Shown here piece after piece: positions 49,601 through 57,390 of a stretch of 64,000 bases of DNA. Numbering within the stretch: the first letter of the stretch is position 1; each line of letters starts with the position of its first letter. Position numbers and translations under genes: made by a program. Under the pieces are notes generated by a model. The model did no database searches, had not been told where the DNA came from, and was given only the letters and a program-made list of their open reading frames with translations. Source of the DNA: a virus; the IMG/VR virus record IMGVR_UViG_3300034685_000230, positions 1-64,000 of that record; one strand, written 5' to 3'.

Positions 49601-50224
49601 GCCGCCGCAGCCGCCGGCTATCAGCGCTCCCTTCTCTCTCAAGTTTCCAAAGTTAGCACCGACCCCGCCGCCAAACTTTGAAATTATCGCAGCGTTCTTA
49701 ACGCTGTCGAATATCCCCTCGATCGAGTCAGGAACCTCAATGGTAAAGCACGCGAACATCATCTGGTTCTTACTGTAATTCTTAGAAATCTTTTCATACG
49801 TGTCTCTTATCTCTTCGTAATTCTCTCTAGCAAGTGTCTTGTAGAGGTACTTACTCAGCGCTTTGTTTGAGCTGATTCCAACGCCGGCCGAAAACAAAGT
49901 TGGGGAGTTAAACAAAAACCTGTGACTCATCATGTCGTTGTATATACTGTTCTCTATGTTTAGCACGTACTCTAAGTCCTCGTCAGGCATGCCTTCCCTG
50001 TACTCCCCGGCAGCGACAACCCTCGCGACTCTCCGGCACAGCTGGGAGTAGTTACTCTCCCTTTGCCCGTCGGGTAAGTCCATGAAATACCTTAGCTTCA
50101 AAACTTCCTGAGCGTTCTCGTCAACCTCTTTGTTCATGGTTACTAGCGGTGATGGCTGCGCAAACACCCTCTCCCTGTACAGCTTGCTTAAGGAAGCACT
50201 GTCCGTAGGCAACGTATACTTCAC
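46655..50224 (-). CDS. nrdJ: Class II (B12-dependent) ribonucleotide reductase interrupted by an intein
   Basis: 1189 residues, of which 345-688 are the intein; the mature enzyme would have 845. Extein signatures: HRFLFNSPTLFSAG, MMFACFTIE (redox Cys), SKFGGGVGANFGNLR, EATNP/CGEQPLP with the radical-forming Cys just after the intein, LSIAPTGTISILLN and a C-terminal TSCPTC redox pair. It converts ribonucleotides to deoxyribonucleotides using adenosylcobalamin, without oxygen or a radical subunit. The start is uncertain: GTG 50224 touches the AAGGAG site, and TTG 50212 is better spaced. The intein must be removed for activity. Confidence 0.9.
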   Translation of the reverse strand: MKYTLPTDSASLSKLYRERVFAQPSPLVTMNKEVDENAQEVLKLRYFMDLPDGQRESNYSQLCRRVARVVAAGEYREGMPDEDLEYVLNIENSIYNDMMSHRFLFNSPTLFSAGVGISSNKALSKYLYKTLARENYEEIRDTYEKISKNYSKNQMMFACFTIEVPDSIEGIFDSVKNAAIISKFGGGVGANFGNLREKGALIAGGCGGRASGPVSFMHNWNAMGSSVVQGGKRRAALMGILNVHHPDIEEFVSCKESDGNLNYFNISVAVDDKFMEALRSDGVYDLVSPASGRVVKTVKARNLWDKICQNAHKNGDPGLFFIDTANRDNLLKSDGRYRIEATNPCLTGDTLVATADGRNAVAFKQLAEEGKDVPVYCLNSDNHIVVKTMRNPRVTGYDKDVYEIKLFDGSVIKATGDHKFKTESGEYKEVSELRAGDSLWVGSKILHDVELNRLEIQEKTREAIKSNFNQSSELRQKYTNIDNNTVVDNIKREISNLRDRYLQDRLAKKLEVCQQYTDLKCFINENSIYVEKYCEVCGKKFTVPFNRREISACSSECGHKLAVLKTNSSTTREERRQLIADKRKEIQERFSKRRIDLNAKLNKQLEKKESISKYSKGEAQAKLLEEPLPLEDYGRVRKPSQHYNNRIISISYIGKETVYNGTVDEYHNICTVLPTSTDSELYFVNSLQCGEQPLPNDSSCNLGSINLAEFVDENRSFNYKEFKDQVLRSVYYLDLVIDVTNYPLKKIEKNTKDIRPVGLGIMGLADACIMMGIKYGSREFEEFSLSVARILAEYSLIASAAIALLKGPYPHFDEESGERNYLTRVVRGSDISSSSIDSIVSEVIPNSDLPVSFKNALACVYNDRSYIVSDELVLELFKSVFSTERGKGGLRNSRRLSIAPTGTISILLNTSSGIEPNFSYEWTRDVVVSPTERRQLTYYHRLYNEENKARGLLVKAHDITPEQHVRAVAVFAPYIDSAISKTVNMPSESTVDDVRKIYEYCFDNGIKGVTIYRDGSRSGQPIKKIDRDESGGQKGRVRPRPQFVQGVTTKCSSPYGSIYITANFDDDKRMFETFISIGKSGSILKSITEALGRVISLALRSGVDIEDLVSTLSDIAGSEVWFYKSLRGKEIVVKSIPDAASKMLADLNKYYLSLYDSRKLAEDDCEEVKESPSIEEFMHFGTSCPTCTI
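48161..49192 (-). mobile_element. Intein in the RNR, with Gln at its C-terminus
   Basis: 344 residues inserted between EATNP and CGEQP, directly before the catalytic Cys. Block A is CLTGDTLVATADG; block B is DVYEIKLFDGSVIKATGDH; block F is VYNGTVDEYHN; the end is ELYFVNSLQ before Cys+1. Most inteins end in Asn; a few known ones end in Gln. The middle (about residues 105-275 of the intein) is AT-rich, helical and carries a four-Cys finger, CEVCGKKFTVPFNRR..ACSSECGHK. No LAGLIDADG or other nuclease core was recognised. Confidence 0.88.
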
Positions 50225-50254
50225 TCCTTAAAAGTTTAATGTTTCAAGCGCTGT

Positions 50255-50271
50255 TAATTCTAAAATTAAAC
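50255..50271 (+). promoter_or_regulatory. Candidate late-promoter box
   Basis: TTAATTCTAAAATTAAA plus C; from TAATTCTAAAATTAAAC it matches the box at 17659 exactly. It ends 34 bases before the homing endonuclease start at 50306. Confidence 0.4.
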
Positions 50272-50305
50272 TAAACCACACAAACCTACGATCGGAGTTG
50301 GTTAA

Positions 50306-50923
50306 GTGGTAACAGAGTTTAACTTTATCAAGAACCTTGAAAAAAACTACGACCTGCACCCGGTCGTCTGCTACTACTGCGGAAAACCCCTCCCCTTCAA
50401 AAAGTTTTACAAACAGCAAGATGTACCAAAAAAGTTTTGTAGTAAAAAATGTAAGAATTCCTACATTGAAGAAACACGCGATATCGTAGAAACAACCGAA
50501 GAGTTCTCCTCTCAAACCGAAAGAGCCATCTATACCTTCCTAACTATGCAGTACCCCAACTACATAGTAAGACACAACTTGAGGGACGTGTACCCACCCT
50601 ACGAGATAGACATGTGCGTTGAAACTAATAAATTTCCCATTTATCTAGAGTACAACGGGACGTTCCATCAGCCTAACTCTCGTAAGAAACAGCTAAATGA
50701 CAAGATAAAAAAAGACGAACTCTGCGTTCGAAGACAGCTAAAGCTAGTTCGCTTGTGGAGCGAAATCGGAATCTACTCTAGACCCTCTGTGTTTAATGAA
50801 GCTCTTAAAAAACTAAAGGAAGAAATTGATACACTCATTAAGAATAATATAAGCGGCGGTAAGTGTATAGAGATAGTTGTCGACAAGAATGAAGAGTTTC
50901 ATAGATACACCGAAGAGTTTTAG
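50306..50923 (+). CDS. Free-standing homing endonuclease, EDxHD (Vsr-like) type
   Basis: 205 residues, GTG start 8 bases after GGAG. It has an N-terminal four-Cys finger (VVCYYCGKPLPF, then KKFCSKKCKNSY). The nuclease core follows: QTERAIYTFL, YEIDMCVETNKFPIYLEYNGTFHQ, then DKIKKDELCVRRQLKLVRLW. This gives the E, D, H, D/K order of the EDxHD family (I-Bth0305I relatives). It is the only plus-strand gene among minus-strand neighbours and lies beside the intein-bearing RNR, whose insertion lacks a nuclease but has a similar finger. It may drive mobility of the RNR region. Confidence 0.75.
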   Translation: MVTEFNFIKNLEKNYDLHPVVCYYCGKPLPFKKFYKQQDVPKKFCSKKCKNSYIEETRDIVETTEEFSSQTERAIYTFLTMQYPNYIVRHNLRDVYPPYEIDMCVETNKFPIYLEYNGTFHQPNSRKKQLNDKIKKDELCVRRQLKLVRLWSEIGIYSRPSVFNEALKKLKEEIDTLIKNNISGGKCIEIVVDKNEEFHRYTEEF

Positions 50924-50936
50924 AATTTAAGTTAAC

Positions 50937-51404
50937 TTAACCTACAGGTACACTATTCTTCTTAGCTTGCTCCTCTACATATTTCTTACCCTTTCGAATA
51001 GCTACTACTCCCCACCTCGCGTCCCTGTAGTCAATCCACCAGGACGCTCTGGTTTCCTTTAGTAGCTCTGTAAGACCCAGCCTTGCTAAAAATTCCTCCT
51101 GCGTAGACTTTTCTTCAGGGTTGAGTTTGTAAACTTCCAACTGCTTCTCTATTGCTTTTATCGCTTCCATCCTGATCTTAAGCGCCCAGTCGACTTGCTT
51201 TTTGCTCCCCGTTAGTTCGGGGAGTTTCATCTCCCTACTCTTTTCCTTAGCTTCCTCTAGTTCTTTCTCACGCTTCTCGGCCTTACACCCGTCGCACAAC
51301 CAGTAGTAGTGCTCCACCTTGTAGTTCCTATCCTTCATCTTACCGTACAGCTGTACTTCAAACTCTTTCCTACACTCGCGGCACTCAACCTTTGTCCACG
51401 CCAT
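50937..51404 (-). CDS. Zinc-ribbon protein with 'LPELTGSKKQVDWA' domain
   Basis: 155 residues, ATG after GGAGGAG. The N-terminus holds CRECRKEFEVQLYG and YYWLCDGCKAE (two Cys pairs, a zinc ribbon). The second half begins LPELTGSKKQVDWALKIR and ends with RASWWIDYRDARW, a small domain widespread in phages and mobile elements with unknown function. Highly charged helical linker between. Convergent with the homing endonuclease gene. Confidence 0.6.
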   Translation of the reverse strand: MAWTKVECRECRKEFEVQLYGKMKDRNYKVEHYYWLCDGCKAEKREKELEEAKEKSREMKLPELTGSKKQVDWALKIRMEAIKAIEKQLEVYKLNPEEKSTQEEFLARLGLTELLKETRASWWIDYRDARWGVVAIRKGKKYVEEQAKKNSVPVG

Positions 51405-51452
51405 TCCAAATCTCCTCCATTCAGTTTATACACTACCATTTATTGCAACAGC

Positions 51453-52307
51453 TTACTCGTAATTCCTTATCACTACTTCATCAACTTCCCTGTACTTTCC
51501 ATAGGCTAAATTAATTGATCTTCTAGCTCGAACCATGGTAATGTTGTAAGCTGAGTACTGTTCCCTTATAAAATCCGTCGCAGAGTTTGAGAGCATAAAC
51601 TTAATCCCTCTTTTGTTTAAATTATCACAAGACTCACGTAACCTTACCTGATCATCTCGAGTAAACCCACCCGTTGAGTACCCCGTGAAGTAGGACGCGT
51701 TCGAACCACGGTCGTACGGCGGGTCAAGGTAGACAAACGTGTCTTTAGGTAGTAACTCTAGAACTTCTGCAAAATCAGTGGAGGTTAAGTAAATCACCGC
51801 TTTGTTAAAGTAAGTACTCACCGCGCGCAGTGCGGGAGCGTTTACAATGTTAGGGTTACGGTAGTTAGCAAAGGAAGCGTTAAACTCACCGGCGCTGTTA
51901 ACCCTGTACAAACCGTTGTAGCAGGTCTTGTTGAGGTAAATCATGCGGGCAGCTCTTTGCACGTCTGATAGAGTAGAGTACCTCACTTTATCCCTATCCC
52001 AATCTCTGACAGAATAAAAACAATCAGCATCGTTCTTAAACTCTTGCAAAACTTTAATTAGAGATTCTACGTCTTCTTTTATAACCTTGTACGCGTTGAT
52101 TAAATCAGCGTTTATATCGTTAACATACGCTACACTAGGCTGTAAGGCAAAAAGCAGCGCCCCACCGCCGACAAACGGCTCACAGTATGTAGTAACACGC
52201 TGCGGAAGAAGGGGTGTTAGAGTGTTTAACAACCGCTGCTTACCACCAAGCCACTTTAAAACGGGAGCGACTAACTTACTTTTATCCGCTGCAACCTTCT
52301 TCTCCAT
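51453..52307 (-). CDS. dam: DNA adenine methylase (Dam-like)
   Basis: 284 residues from the ATG at 52307. Alpha-class N6-adenine methyltransferase motifs: PVLKWLGGKQRLLN (motif X), YCEPFVGGGALLFA (motif I, AdoMet binding), and FVYLDPPYDRGSNASYF (motif IV, DPPY). T4 Dam and bacterial Dam are about 260-280 residues and modify GATC; the target here cannot be read from sequence. No restriction partner adjoins it. The likely role is protection of phage DNA from host restriction. Confidence 0.85.
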   Translation of the reverse strand: MEKKVAADKSKLVAPVLKWLGGKQRLLNTLTPLLPQRVTTYCEPFVGGGALLFALQPSVAYVNDINADLINAYKVIKEDVESLIKVLQEFKNDADCFYSVRDWDRDKVRYSTLSDVQRAARMIYLNKTCYNGLYRVNSAGEFNASFANYRNPNIVNAPALRAVSTYFNKAVIYLTSTDFAEVLELLPKDTFVYLDPPYDRGSNASYFTGYSTGGFTRDDQVRLRESCDNLNKRGIKFMLSNSATDFIREQYSAYNITMVRARRSINLAYGKYREVDEVVIRNYE

Positions 52308-52483
52308 AATTGTATACTTCACACGGTTAATTAACAATATTATTAATATAGCTAGTTACTATCTGTGTACACGTACACCTAACATAAAACTGTATCACTT
52401 TAAGCCAAAACACCGCCAAGCGTACGCGGTAGAGTAAGTATCCTTTCGTTAACACGTGTATTTCCCCTCTCTACCAGTTAGAC

Positions 52484-53134
52484 TCAGTCTATAATGTAGA
52501 GAACATTCATAAACAAGTCAGTTACGTTGTCTAAATCCACACCGCTATCTAACGTGTCTCTAACGCTCAGAATAGGAAAGTATAACAGCATAGCGTTCTT
52601 AACGGTGTTTCCAGCCGTTAGTCGAGACACACCCGCTAGGGATCCATATACGTCCCCCGCTTCAACGTTACCTACCGTTTTAACTAGTGTAGAAATTGTT
52701 TGTACGCTCGGCAACCAGTTGTTAGACTTACTGTTAGTGTTAGAAGGTTTAAGCGTGTCAGTAATTCTATCTGCAGCCTTGTCAGTCAACTGCAGGTACA
52801 AGCTGTCGCCAAAGTCGTTGTCTAACAGCCTGTAGAAGTAAGCGTGAACCTCTCCGACACCAGCTAGTACCTCATACTTATGCGTGTACACACCTACCCG
52901 GTGCATTGAACTGCCAACCAGAGTTAACTCACTGTAGTCATTTCTATGTAAAGCCGCGTACGCTATATATGTAGTAAACTCTCTTACATTTTTAATGTAA
53001 TACTGAACGTTTGGCTCACTCTTACTGAATACATAGCCGGTGTTGTCACCCTGGTCTACGTACGCGACACCGGCGTACGCTACGCCTGTAAACACTAGTA
53101 AAAAACACGCTAGCAGTATGAAAAATTTTTTCAT
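52484..53134 (-). CDS. Secreted protein A with signal peptide
   Basis: 216 residues from the ATG at 53134, 8 bases after GGGGAGGT. Signal peptide MKKFFILLACFLLVFTGVAYA with likely cleavage after AYA. The mature N-terminus (YVDQGDNTGYVFSKSEPNVQ, YYIKNVREFTTYI) is paralogous to the next gene upstream. The C-terminus is unique and hydrophobic. Exported phage proteins made from their own early-type promoter (53182-53210) often alter the cell surface or block superinfection; here this is inference. Confidence 0.7.
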   Translation of the reverse strand: MKKFFILLACFLLVFTGVAYAGVAYVDQGDNTGYVFSKSEPNVQYYIKNVREFTTYIAYAALHRNDYSELTLVGSSMHRVGVYTHKYEVLAGVGEVHAYFYRLLDNDFGDSLYLQLTDKAADRITDTLKPSNTNSKSNNWLPSVQTISTLVKTVGNVEAGDVYGSLAGVSRLTAGNTVKNAMLLYFPILSVRDTLDSGVDLDNVTDLFMNVLYIID

Positions 53135-53181
53135 AACTCTTACCTCCCCTTCGAACACTGAGCTAACCCACACCTACTAGA

Positions 53182-53210
53182 ATTATAACACACACCGCTG
53201 CGAGTGTACA
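53182..53210 (-). promoter_or_regulatory. Host-type promoter with extended -10
   Basis: Minus strand TGTACA (53205-53210), 17-base spacer, TGT-TATAAT (53182-53187), 48 bases before the start of secreted protein A. Confidence 0.75.
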
Positions 53211-53213
53211 CCG

Positions 53214-53660
53214 TTAGAATTCAATCATTTCGGTAAACCCGTCTTCAGGAACCTCGGGTAGGCCGTGCTCCTCTATGTAGTCCTCAATAATCTTAATGTC
53301 GTTCGCGGACAGTACCATGTCTTGCTCAAACAAGTATCCGTCACCCATAGGGCGGTAAAGCTGTATGACAACCAACCCCTCACCGCACAAAATCTCGTAC
53401 TTATACAAGTGTTTTCCTATATAATACGCCTGGTCTGTTACGTAAATAAAGTGATCATGCTCATTTCTAAGCGCTACTGCATACACAACATATACATAAA
53501 ATTTATACAAGTCTTTAATGTAATACCTAGCGTTTGGATTATCCTCGTCGTATAAGTAGCCGAAGTTGTTTCCCTCGTCTACTAGTGCAAGGTCGGCAAA
53601 CACCGGCGTTGCAAACGCTACTAACAACAAGCAAATTACGAGAGTCAGTACTTTTTTCAT
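53214..53660 (-). CDS. Secreted protein B with signal peptide, paralogue of A
   Basis: 148 residues, ATG behind AGGAGGAG. Signal peptide MKKVLTLVICLLLVAFATPVFA. The mature part begins DLALVDEGNNFGYLYDEDNP and ARYYIKDLYKFYVYV, aligning with YVDQGDNTGYVFSKSEPNVQ and YYIKNVREFTTYI of protein A. The acidic C-terminus ends EDGFTEMIEF. It has its own promoter at 53697-53725. The two genes arose by duplication; function unknown. Confidence 0.7.
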   Translation of the reverse strand: MKKVLTLVICLLLVAFATPVFADLALVDEGNNFGYLYDEDNPNARYYIKDLYKFYVYVVYAVALRNEHDHFIYVTDQAYYIGKHLYKYEILCGEGLVVIQLYRPMGDGYLFEQDMVLSANDIKIIEDYIEEHGLPEVPEDGFTEMIEF

Positions 53661-53696
53661 ACCTATCTCCTCCTATAATCAATTTAAGTTTATTTA

Positions 53697-53725
53697 ATTA
53701 TAATACACTGTATGTAATTTGTAAA
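53697..53725 (-). promoter_or_regulatory. Host-type promoter
   Basis: Minus strand TTTACA (53720-53725), 17-base spacer, TATAAT (53697-53702). It lies at the end of the helicase gene and drives secreted protein B. Confidence 0.75.
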
Positions 53726-53731
53726 CTAGTA

Positions 53732-55318
53732 CTATTCAATACTCAAGTCCGGCCTGAACACCGTATAGTCTATCTCGTCAACCAGCTCGCTTACGTAATT
53801 TAGGTCAAAAAAGCGAGCGCTGTCAAACTTAGACACGCTCCTGACCCACTTGTTGTACAGCAGCAGCTCGTGTAGGTACTCTCCGGCACAGCTTGACTCA
53901 ACGCCGAACTCCGCGTTCAACACCGGTAGTAGTTCACGCAGGTAAATGCTTCCAGTTCTAAAGTACTCGCTAGTCACTAACTCAGCGGTGCGAAGGTTTC
54001 TCTCTAAGTCCCACTCGGGTAAGTAAGACATCACTAAAAGCTTTCTGTACTGGTCATGAAACTGCTGGCCGTAGCGCTCCAGTACGTAGGCTAAGTTGGC
54101 TTTTATTTTCGCGTCAGCCTCAGTAACTAGCCTGTTATAGTAACCTAAATCACTTTTTGGAAAGGCGTACTTACTGCACAGCGCTACCTCGTCCTCTACA
54201 AACCTTCCCAGTATTAGAGCCTGGTAGTCTACGCCGACCCTTATCTCAACGTCCTCTAACTCAGAGTCTACCAACCGGTTAAACTCACTCTCTAAGTCCG
54301 TGTAGCAATCCTCAACGGGAGACTCCCTCAGCCACGTAGCGATACCGACCTCGTGCTGACCAAACCTACCGGCTCTACCGGTGAGTTGGTGAAACTCCGA
54401 GGGTCTTAGGTACCCGATACCAGGTTTGTAGACTTGCGCTATCACCGCGTACTTTGCCGGTAAGTTTACCCCCAGCGCTAGGGAGTCCGTACCGATAACG
54501 GTGTCGACAAAGCCGTTTCTGTACAAGTACTCGATAAACATTTTTTCCTTAGGCAGTAGCTTACCGTGGTACTTTGAAACACCGATCTCCCACTCTGGGA
54601 AAAAGTTAACACGGTACTCCGACGCTAAGTCGGATATCTTTCTTATCTTCTTGTCGGAAATTCTTTTCCTACACCCGTAAAGCTCGTTAATCAGAGTTCT
54701 AATAGCCTTACGCGAAAAGCAAAAGACTAAGGCGTCCCTAACCTTACTCAGCTTAACGCCCCTTCGGTTGACCTCCAGCGGTACTAGCCTCTCCTTCGAA
54801 GTTGCTAGGCAAAACTTCCTGTCGGTTAGACCCTCAACGTACTTCTTAATCTCCGCCGGCTTGCTGCACGTAGCTGACATTAAGAGCATGTCGGTCTTTC
54901 TACTGGTGTTTGTGATGGACTCAGTGTAGCAGCGGGCCCTGTCCTCGTTGTTGAATATGTAGTGAAACTCGTCAATGACTACGTACGACGGGACCTTGTA
55001 GTAGTGCTGGTAGTAGATTTCCTGCGTCATGCAGAGAACCTTAGCCCTTGGGTTCCACTTAACGTCACCGGTGATTAACCCAACGTCCAACCCTTCCTTC
55101 TTCAACTCTCTGTACCGTTCGTTAGACAGAGCCTTGATCGGTGCGGTAAAGATTATCTTTCGAAAGTCATCGCTCAGAATGTTCGCCCAGGTATACGCGA
55201 TCAATGTCTTGCCCGAATTCGTGGGCATCACCACGAGGGCGTTCTTATTCTTTACTCGGTCAATGATTCTTCTCTGAAACTCGGTGGGCTTAAGCTCGTT
55301 GCCGATTAGGTTTTTCAT
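53732..55318 (-). CDS. SF2 DExH helicase, Ski2-like
   Basis: 528 residues from ATG 55318 (GTG 55330 also possible; no strong site). Helicase motifs: VVMPTNSGKTLIAY (I), FTAPIKALSNERY (Ia), SYVVIDEFHYIFNN (II, DEFH), MLLMSATCSKP (III), VIGTDSLALGVNLPAKYAV (V) and FHQLTGRAGRFGQHE (VI). The combination IDEFHY, 'T..LA.GVNLPA' and QLTGRAGR is characteristic of Ski2/Mtr4/Hel308-type helicases. T4 UvsW, the helicase expected next to recombination genes, has a different motif VI. It may unwind recombination intermediates or structured RNA. Confidence 0.75.
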   Translation of the reverse strand: MKNLIGNELKPTEFQRRIIDRVKNKNALVVMPTNSGKTLIAYTWANILSDDFRKIIFTAPIKALSNERYRELKKEGLDVGLITGDVKWNPRAKVLCMTQEIYYQHYYKVPSYVVIDEFHYIFNNEDRARCYTESITNTSRKTDMLLMSATCSKPAEIKKYVEGLTDRKFCLATSKERLVPLEVNRRGVKLSKVRDALVFCFSRKAIRTLINELYGCRKRISDKKIRKISDLASEYRVNFFPEWEIGVSKYHGKLLPKEKMFIEYLYRNGFVDTVIGTDSLALGVNLPAKYAVIAQVYKPGIGYLRPSEFHQLTGRAGRFGQHEVGIATWLRESPVEDCYTDLESEFNRLVDSELEDVEIRVGVDYQALILGRFVEDEVALCSKYAFPKSDLGYYNRLVTEADAKIKANLAYVLERYGQQFHDQYRKLLVMSYLPEWDLERNLRTAELVTSEYFRTGSIYLRELLPVLNAEFGVESSCAGEYLHELLLYNKWVRSVSKFDSARFFDLNYVSELVDEIDYTVFRPDLSIE

Positions 55319-55373
55319 AGAAGACCGCACTTTCTAAGTTGGTTTGCTTTATATTGACTAACTGTAAGTTAAC

Positions 55374-57173
55374 CTAACTCACGGACTCAACTCGAGACGT
55401 TTTGTCTTTCTTTACCACTAGAATGTGCTTAACGTTTGTAGCGCTGTCTATATCCTCGATAGGTAGCGGGATGTGTGATATTACGAAAAGGTCTACCCGG
55501 TGCCTCCTCTGCACGTCGAGCAGGGCCTCGGTCACAGCCTTTATACCTGGGTAGTCTAGGGAGTCAAACACCTCGTCCAGTATAAGAAACTTAGGCATGT
55601 TCGGGTTTAAGTGGGCGGTAAACTCATACAGGGAGAGCATCATAGCGATGTCAATCCTCTTTCTCTCCCCCGAACTCATCTGCCAGTAATTAGTCTCAAA
55701 GTTGTCCTTGTACAGAAGAATGTCTATCTGCCCGTCGTCGTCTATCTCAATCTTACTGAGGATCTCGTTGTTGTAGAGCTTTGAAATGTAGTAGTCAAAG
55801 ATGTCACTCAGTATGTTGATGTACTTTCTAATGATAGCGCTGCGGAGTAGGGACTTGGGCGCGAAGAGGTTGTACCAGTAGTCTAGGTTCTGCTTCCAGT
55901 TGCTTCGAATACCGATAGCCCTACCGATAGCCTCTAGCTTTTTCTCGTACTTATTCTTGTCGACACCGCTGTCGCTACTACTCTCTAGCTCTTCAATCTC
56001 CTTCCTTACCTTTTTAATCTCTGCCTGAACGTTATTTACACTCTGTTCGTTTAGAACCTTGTCGTTGTTAATCTTATTCAGCTGTTCCCTCAACTCACTC
56101 TTACTCTTAGCTACCTCAGTCTTTTTCTTACTAACGCTTTCTACTTCTTTCAAAATTTCTTCTAGCTTGACTGAAAGCTTACTCAACTCATCCTTGTACT
56201 GCTCGCTTATCCTTTCAGTGTGGTTCCTGGGTACGTACTGCTTGCACGTCGGGCACTCGATGTCAACTAGCGAGTCTATCTTCTTTAATTCCTTCTCAAG
56301 CTTGTCCATACTCTTTCTTACGTAGCTAGCGTTGCTCTGGCAGTCTAGCAAGCGCTTGTCTAGATCCTCTATCTCTTTGTCAAGAGTCTTTATACTTGTC
56401 TCTAGCCACTCGGTGTCTTCAAACTCTACGCACTTTAGGTCGTCTAACTTACTAGTTAACTCTAGCAGTCTAGACTCTAAGTAACTCTTGTACTTACCCT
56501 TGTTTTCATCCACTATGTTTATAATCTCTTCGATATTCTTATAGCTGTAGGTTAACCTGTCTAGATACTTTTCGTTTAAGTTTTTAAAGTCCTTAACCTT
56601 GTTGTAGTAGTCGTCTATTATGTTTAGATCTATTATGTTCTTAAAAAAGTCTAAACGCTGCCCGTAGTTCATAGACAAGAGGTTAACGTTGTCCCTGTAA
56701 TACACTATGACCTGGGAAAACACCTCGGGTAAAATGTTCACAAACAGCTTGATGTCCTTGTCGGACAGCCTCTTCGTCCTCTTTGTCTTTTCCTCACCGT
56801 CGATTAAGACACTCACGGAGCTAGACCCGTCGTACTGCTTGATCCTAGTTATGACAAGGTTCTTCGGACCGTCGTCCGTATTGATTAAGTACTCTACCTC
56901 GTTAAACATGTCCTGCGCACCGTACTTAACCATGTCGTTAAGCCGTACCTTCTGCTTTGTCCCCCTCAAGCCCTTACCGTATATGTTGTAGGTTACGGAC
57001 TCGCCTATGAGGGCGGACTTACCGCTGCCGTTGCTAGCATCCTCACTGTCGCTGTCGTAGTTAACACCGCTAATGATATACAGGACCGGGTCGTCGCTGA
57101 CACTCCGCACTAAGTCTAAGTCAACACTACTAAACGACAGAAAGTTTCTAAGCCTTATACTCTTAATGCGCAT
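55374..57173 (-). CDS. 46: Recombination nuclease ATPase subunit (gp46, SbcC/Rad50-like)
   Basis: 599 residues; T4 gp46 is 560. SMC-type ATPase: NGSGKSALIGESVTYNIYG (Walker A, about 50), a long coiled coil with central zinc hook VDIECPTCKQYVP, the signature YWQMSSGERKRIDIAMML, and Walker B PKFLILDEVFDSLD. With gp47 it resects DNA ends for recombination-dependent replication. The gp47 gene lies just upstream on the same strand, separated by a 68-codon gene. Confidence 0.93.
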   Translation of the reverse strand: MRIKSIRLRNFLSFSSVDLDLVRSVSDDPVLYIISGVNYDSDSEDASNGSGKSALIGESVTYNIYGKGLRGTKQKVRLNDMVKYGAQDMFNEVEYLINTDDGPKNLVITRIKQYDGSSSVSVLIDGEEKTKRTKRLSDKDIKLFVNILPEVFSQVIVYYRDNVNLLSMNYGQRLDFFKNIIDLNIIDDYYNKVKDFKNLNEKYLDRLTYSYKNIEEIINIVDENKGKYKSYLESRLLELTSKLDDLKCVEFEDTEWLETSIKTLDKEIEDLDKRLLDCQSNASYVRKSMDKLEKELKKIDSLVDIECPTCKQYVPRNHTERISEQYKDELSKLSVKLEEILKEVESVSKKKTEVAKSKSELREQLNKINNDKVLNEQSVNNVQAEIKKVRKEIEELESSSDSGVDKNKYEKKLEAIGRAIGIRSNWKQNLDYWYNLFAPKSLLRSAIIRKYINILSDIFDYYISKLYNNEILSKIEIDDDGQIDILLYKDNFETNYWQMSSGERKRIDIAMMLSLYEFTAHLNPNMPKFLILDEVFDSLDYPGIKAVTEALLDVQRRHRVDLFVISHIPLPIEDIDSATNVKHILVVKKDKTSRVESVS

Positions 57174-57183
57174 CGAGTCACCC

Positions 57184-57390
57184 TTACTCTACCGGGGGTA
57201 CCGGTGGGTTCTCTTTCGAACTCGCCTGCTCCTTAAACGTATGCTCTAGATACCGAGCCCAGCTGTCGATCGCTATTACTAGTGAGATACCCTCTAGAGT
57301 TTGCTTGTTAATCACCCAAACTGCTAGATTAACAAGCTTGATTGCTAGAGACAACCTCAGTTCCGAAAAAAAATTCTTCACGCTTCTCAC
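57184..57390 (-). CDS. Small hypothetical protein between gp46 and gp47
   Basis: 68 residues, GTG start overlapping the gp47 stop by a few bases, so translation is coupled. One hydrophobic helical stretch (LSLAIKLVNLAVWVINKQTL) could be membrane-associated or buried. The C-terminus is Pro-rich (KENPPVPPVE). T4 also has small ORFs between 47 and 46, but no homology can be claimed. Confidence 0.6.
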   Translation of the reverse strand: MRSVKNFFSELRLSLAIKLVNLAVWVINKQTLEGISLVIAIDSWARYLEHTFKEQASSKENPPVPPVE

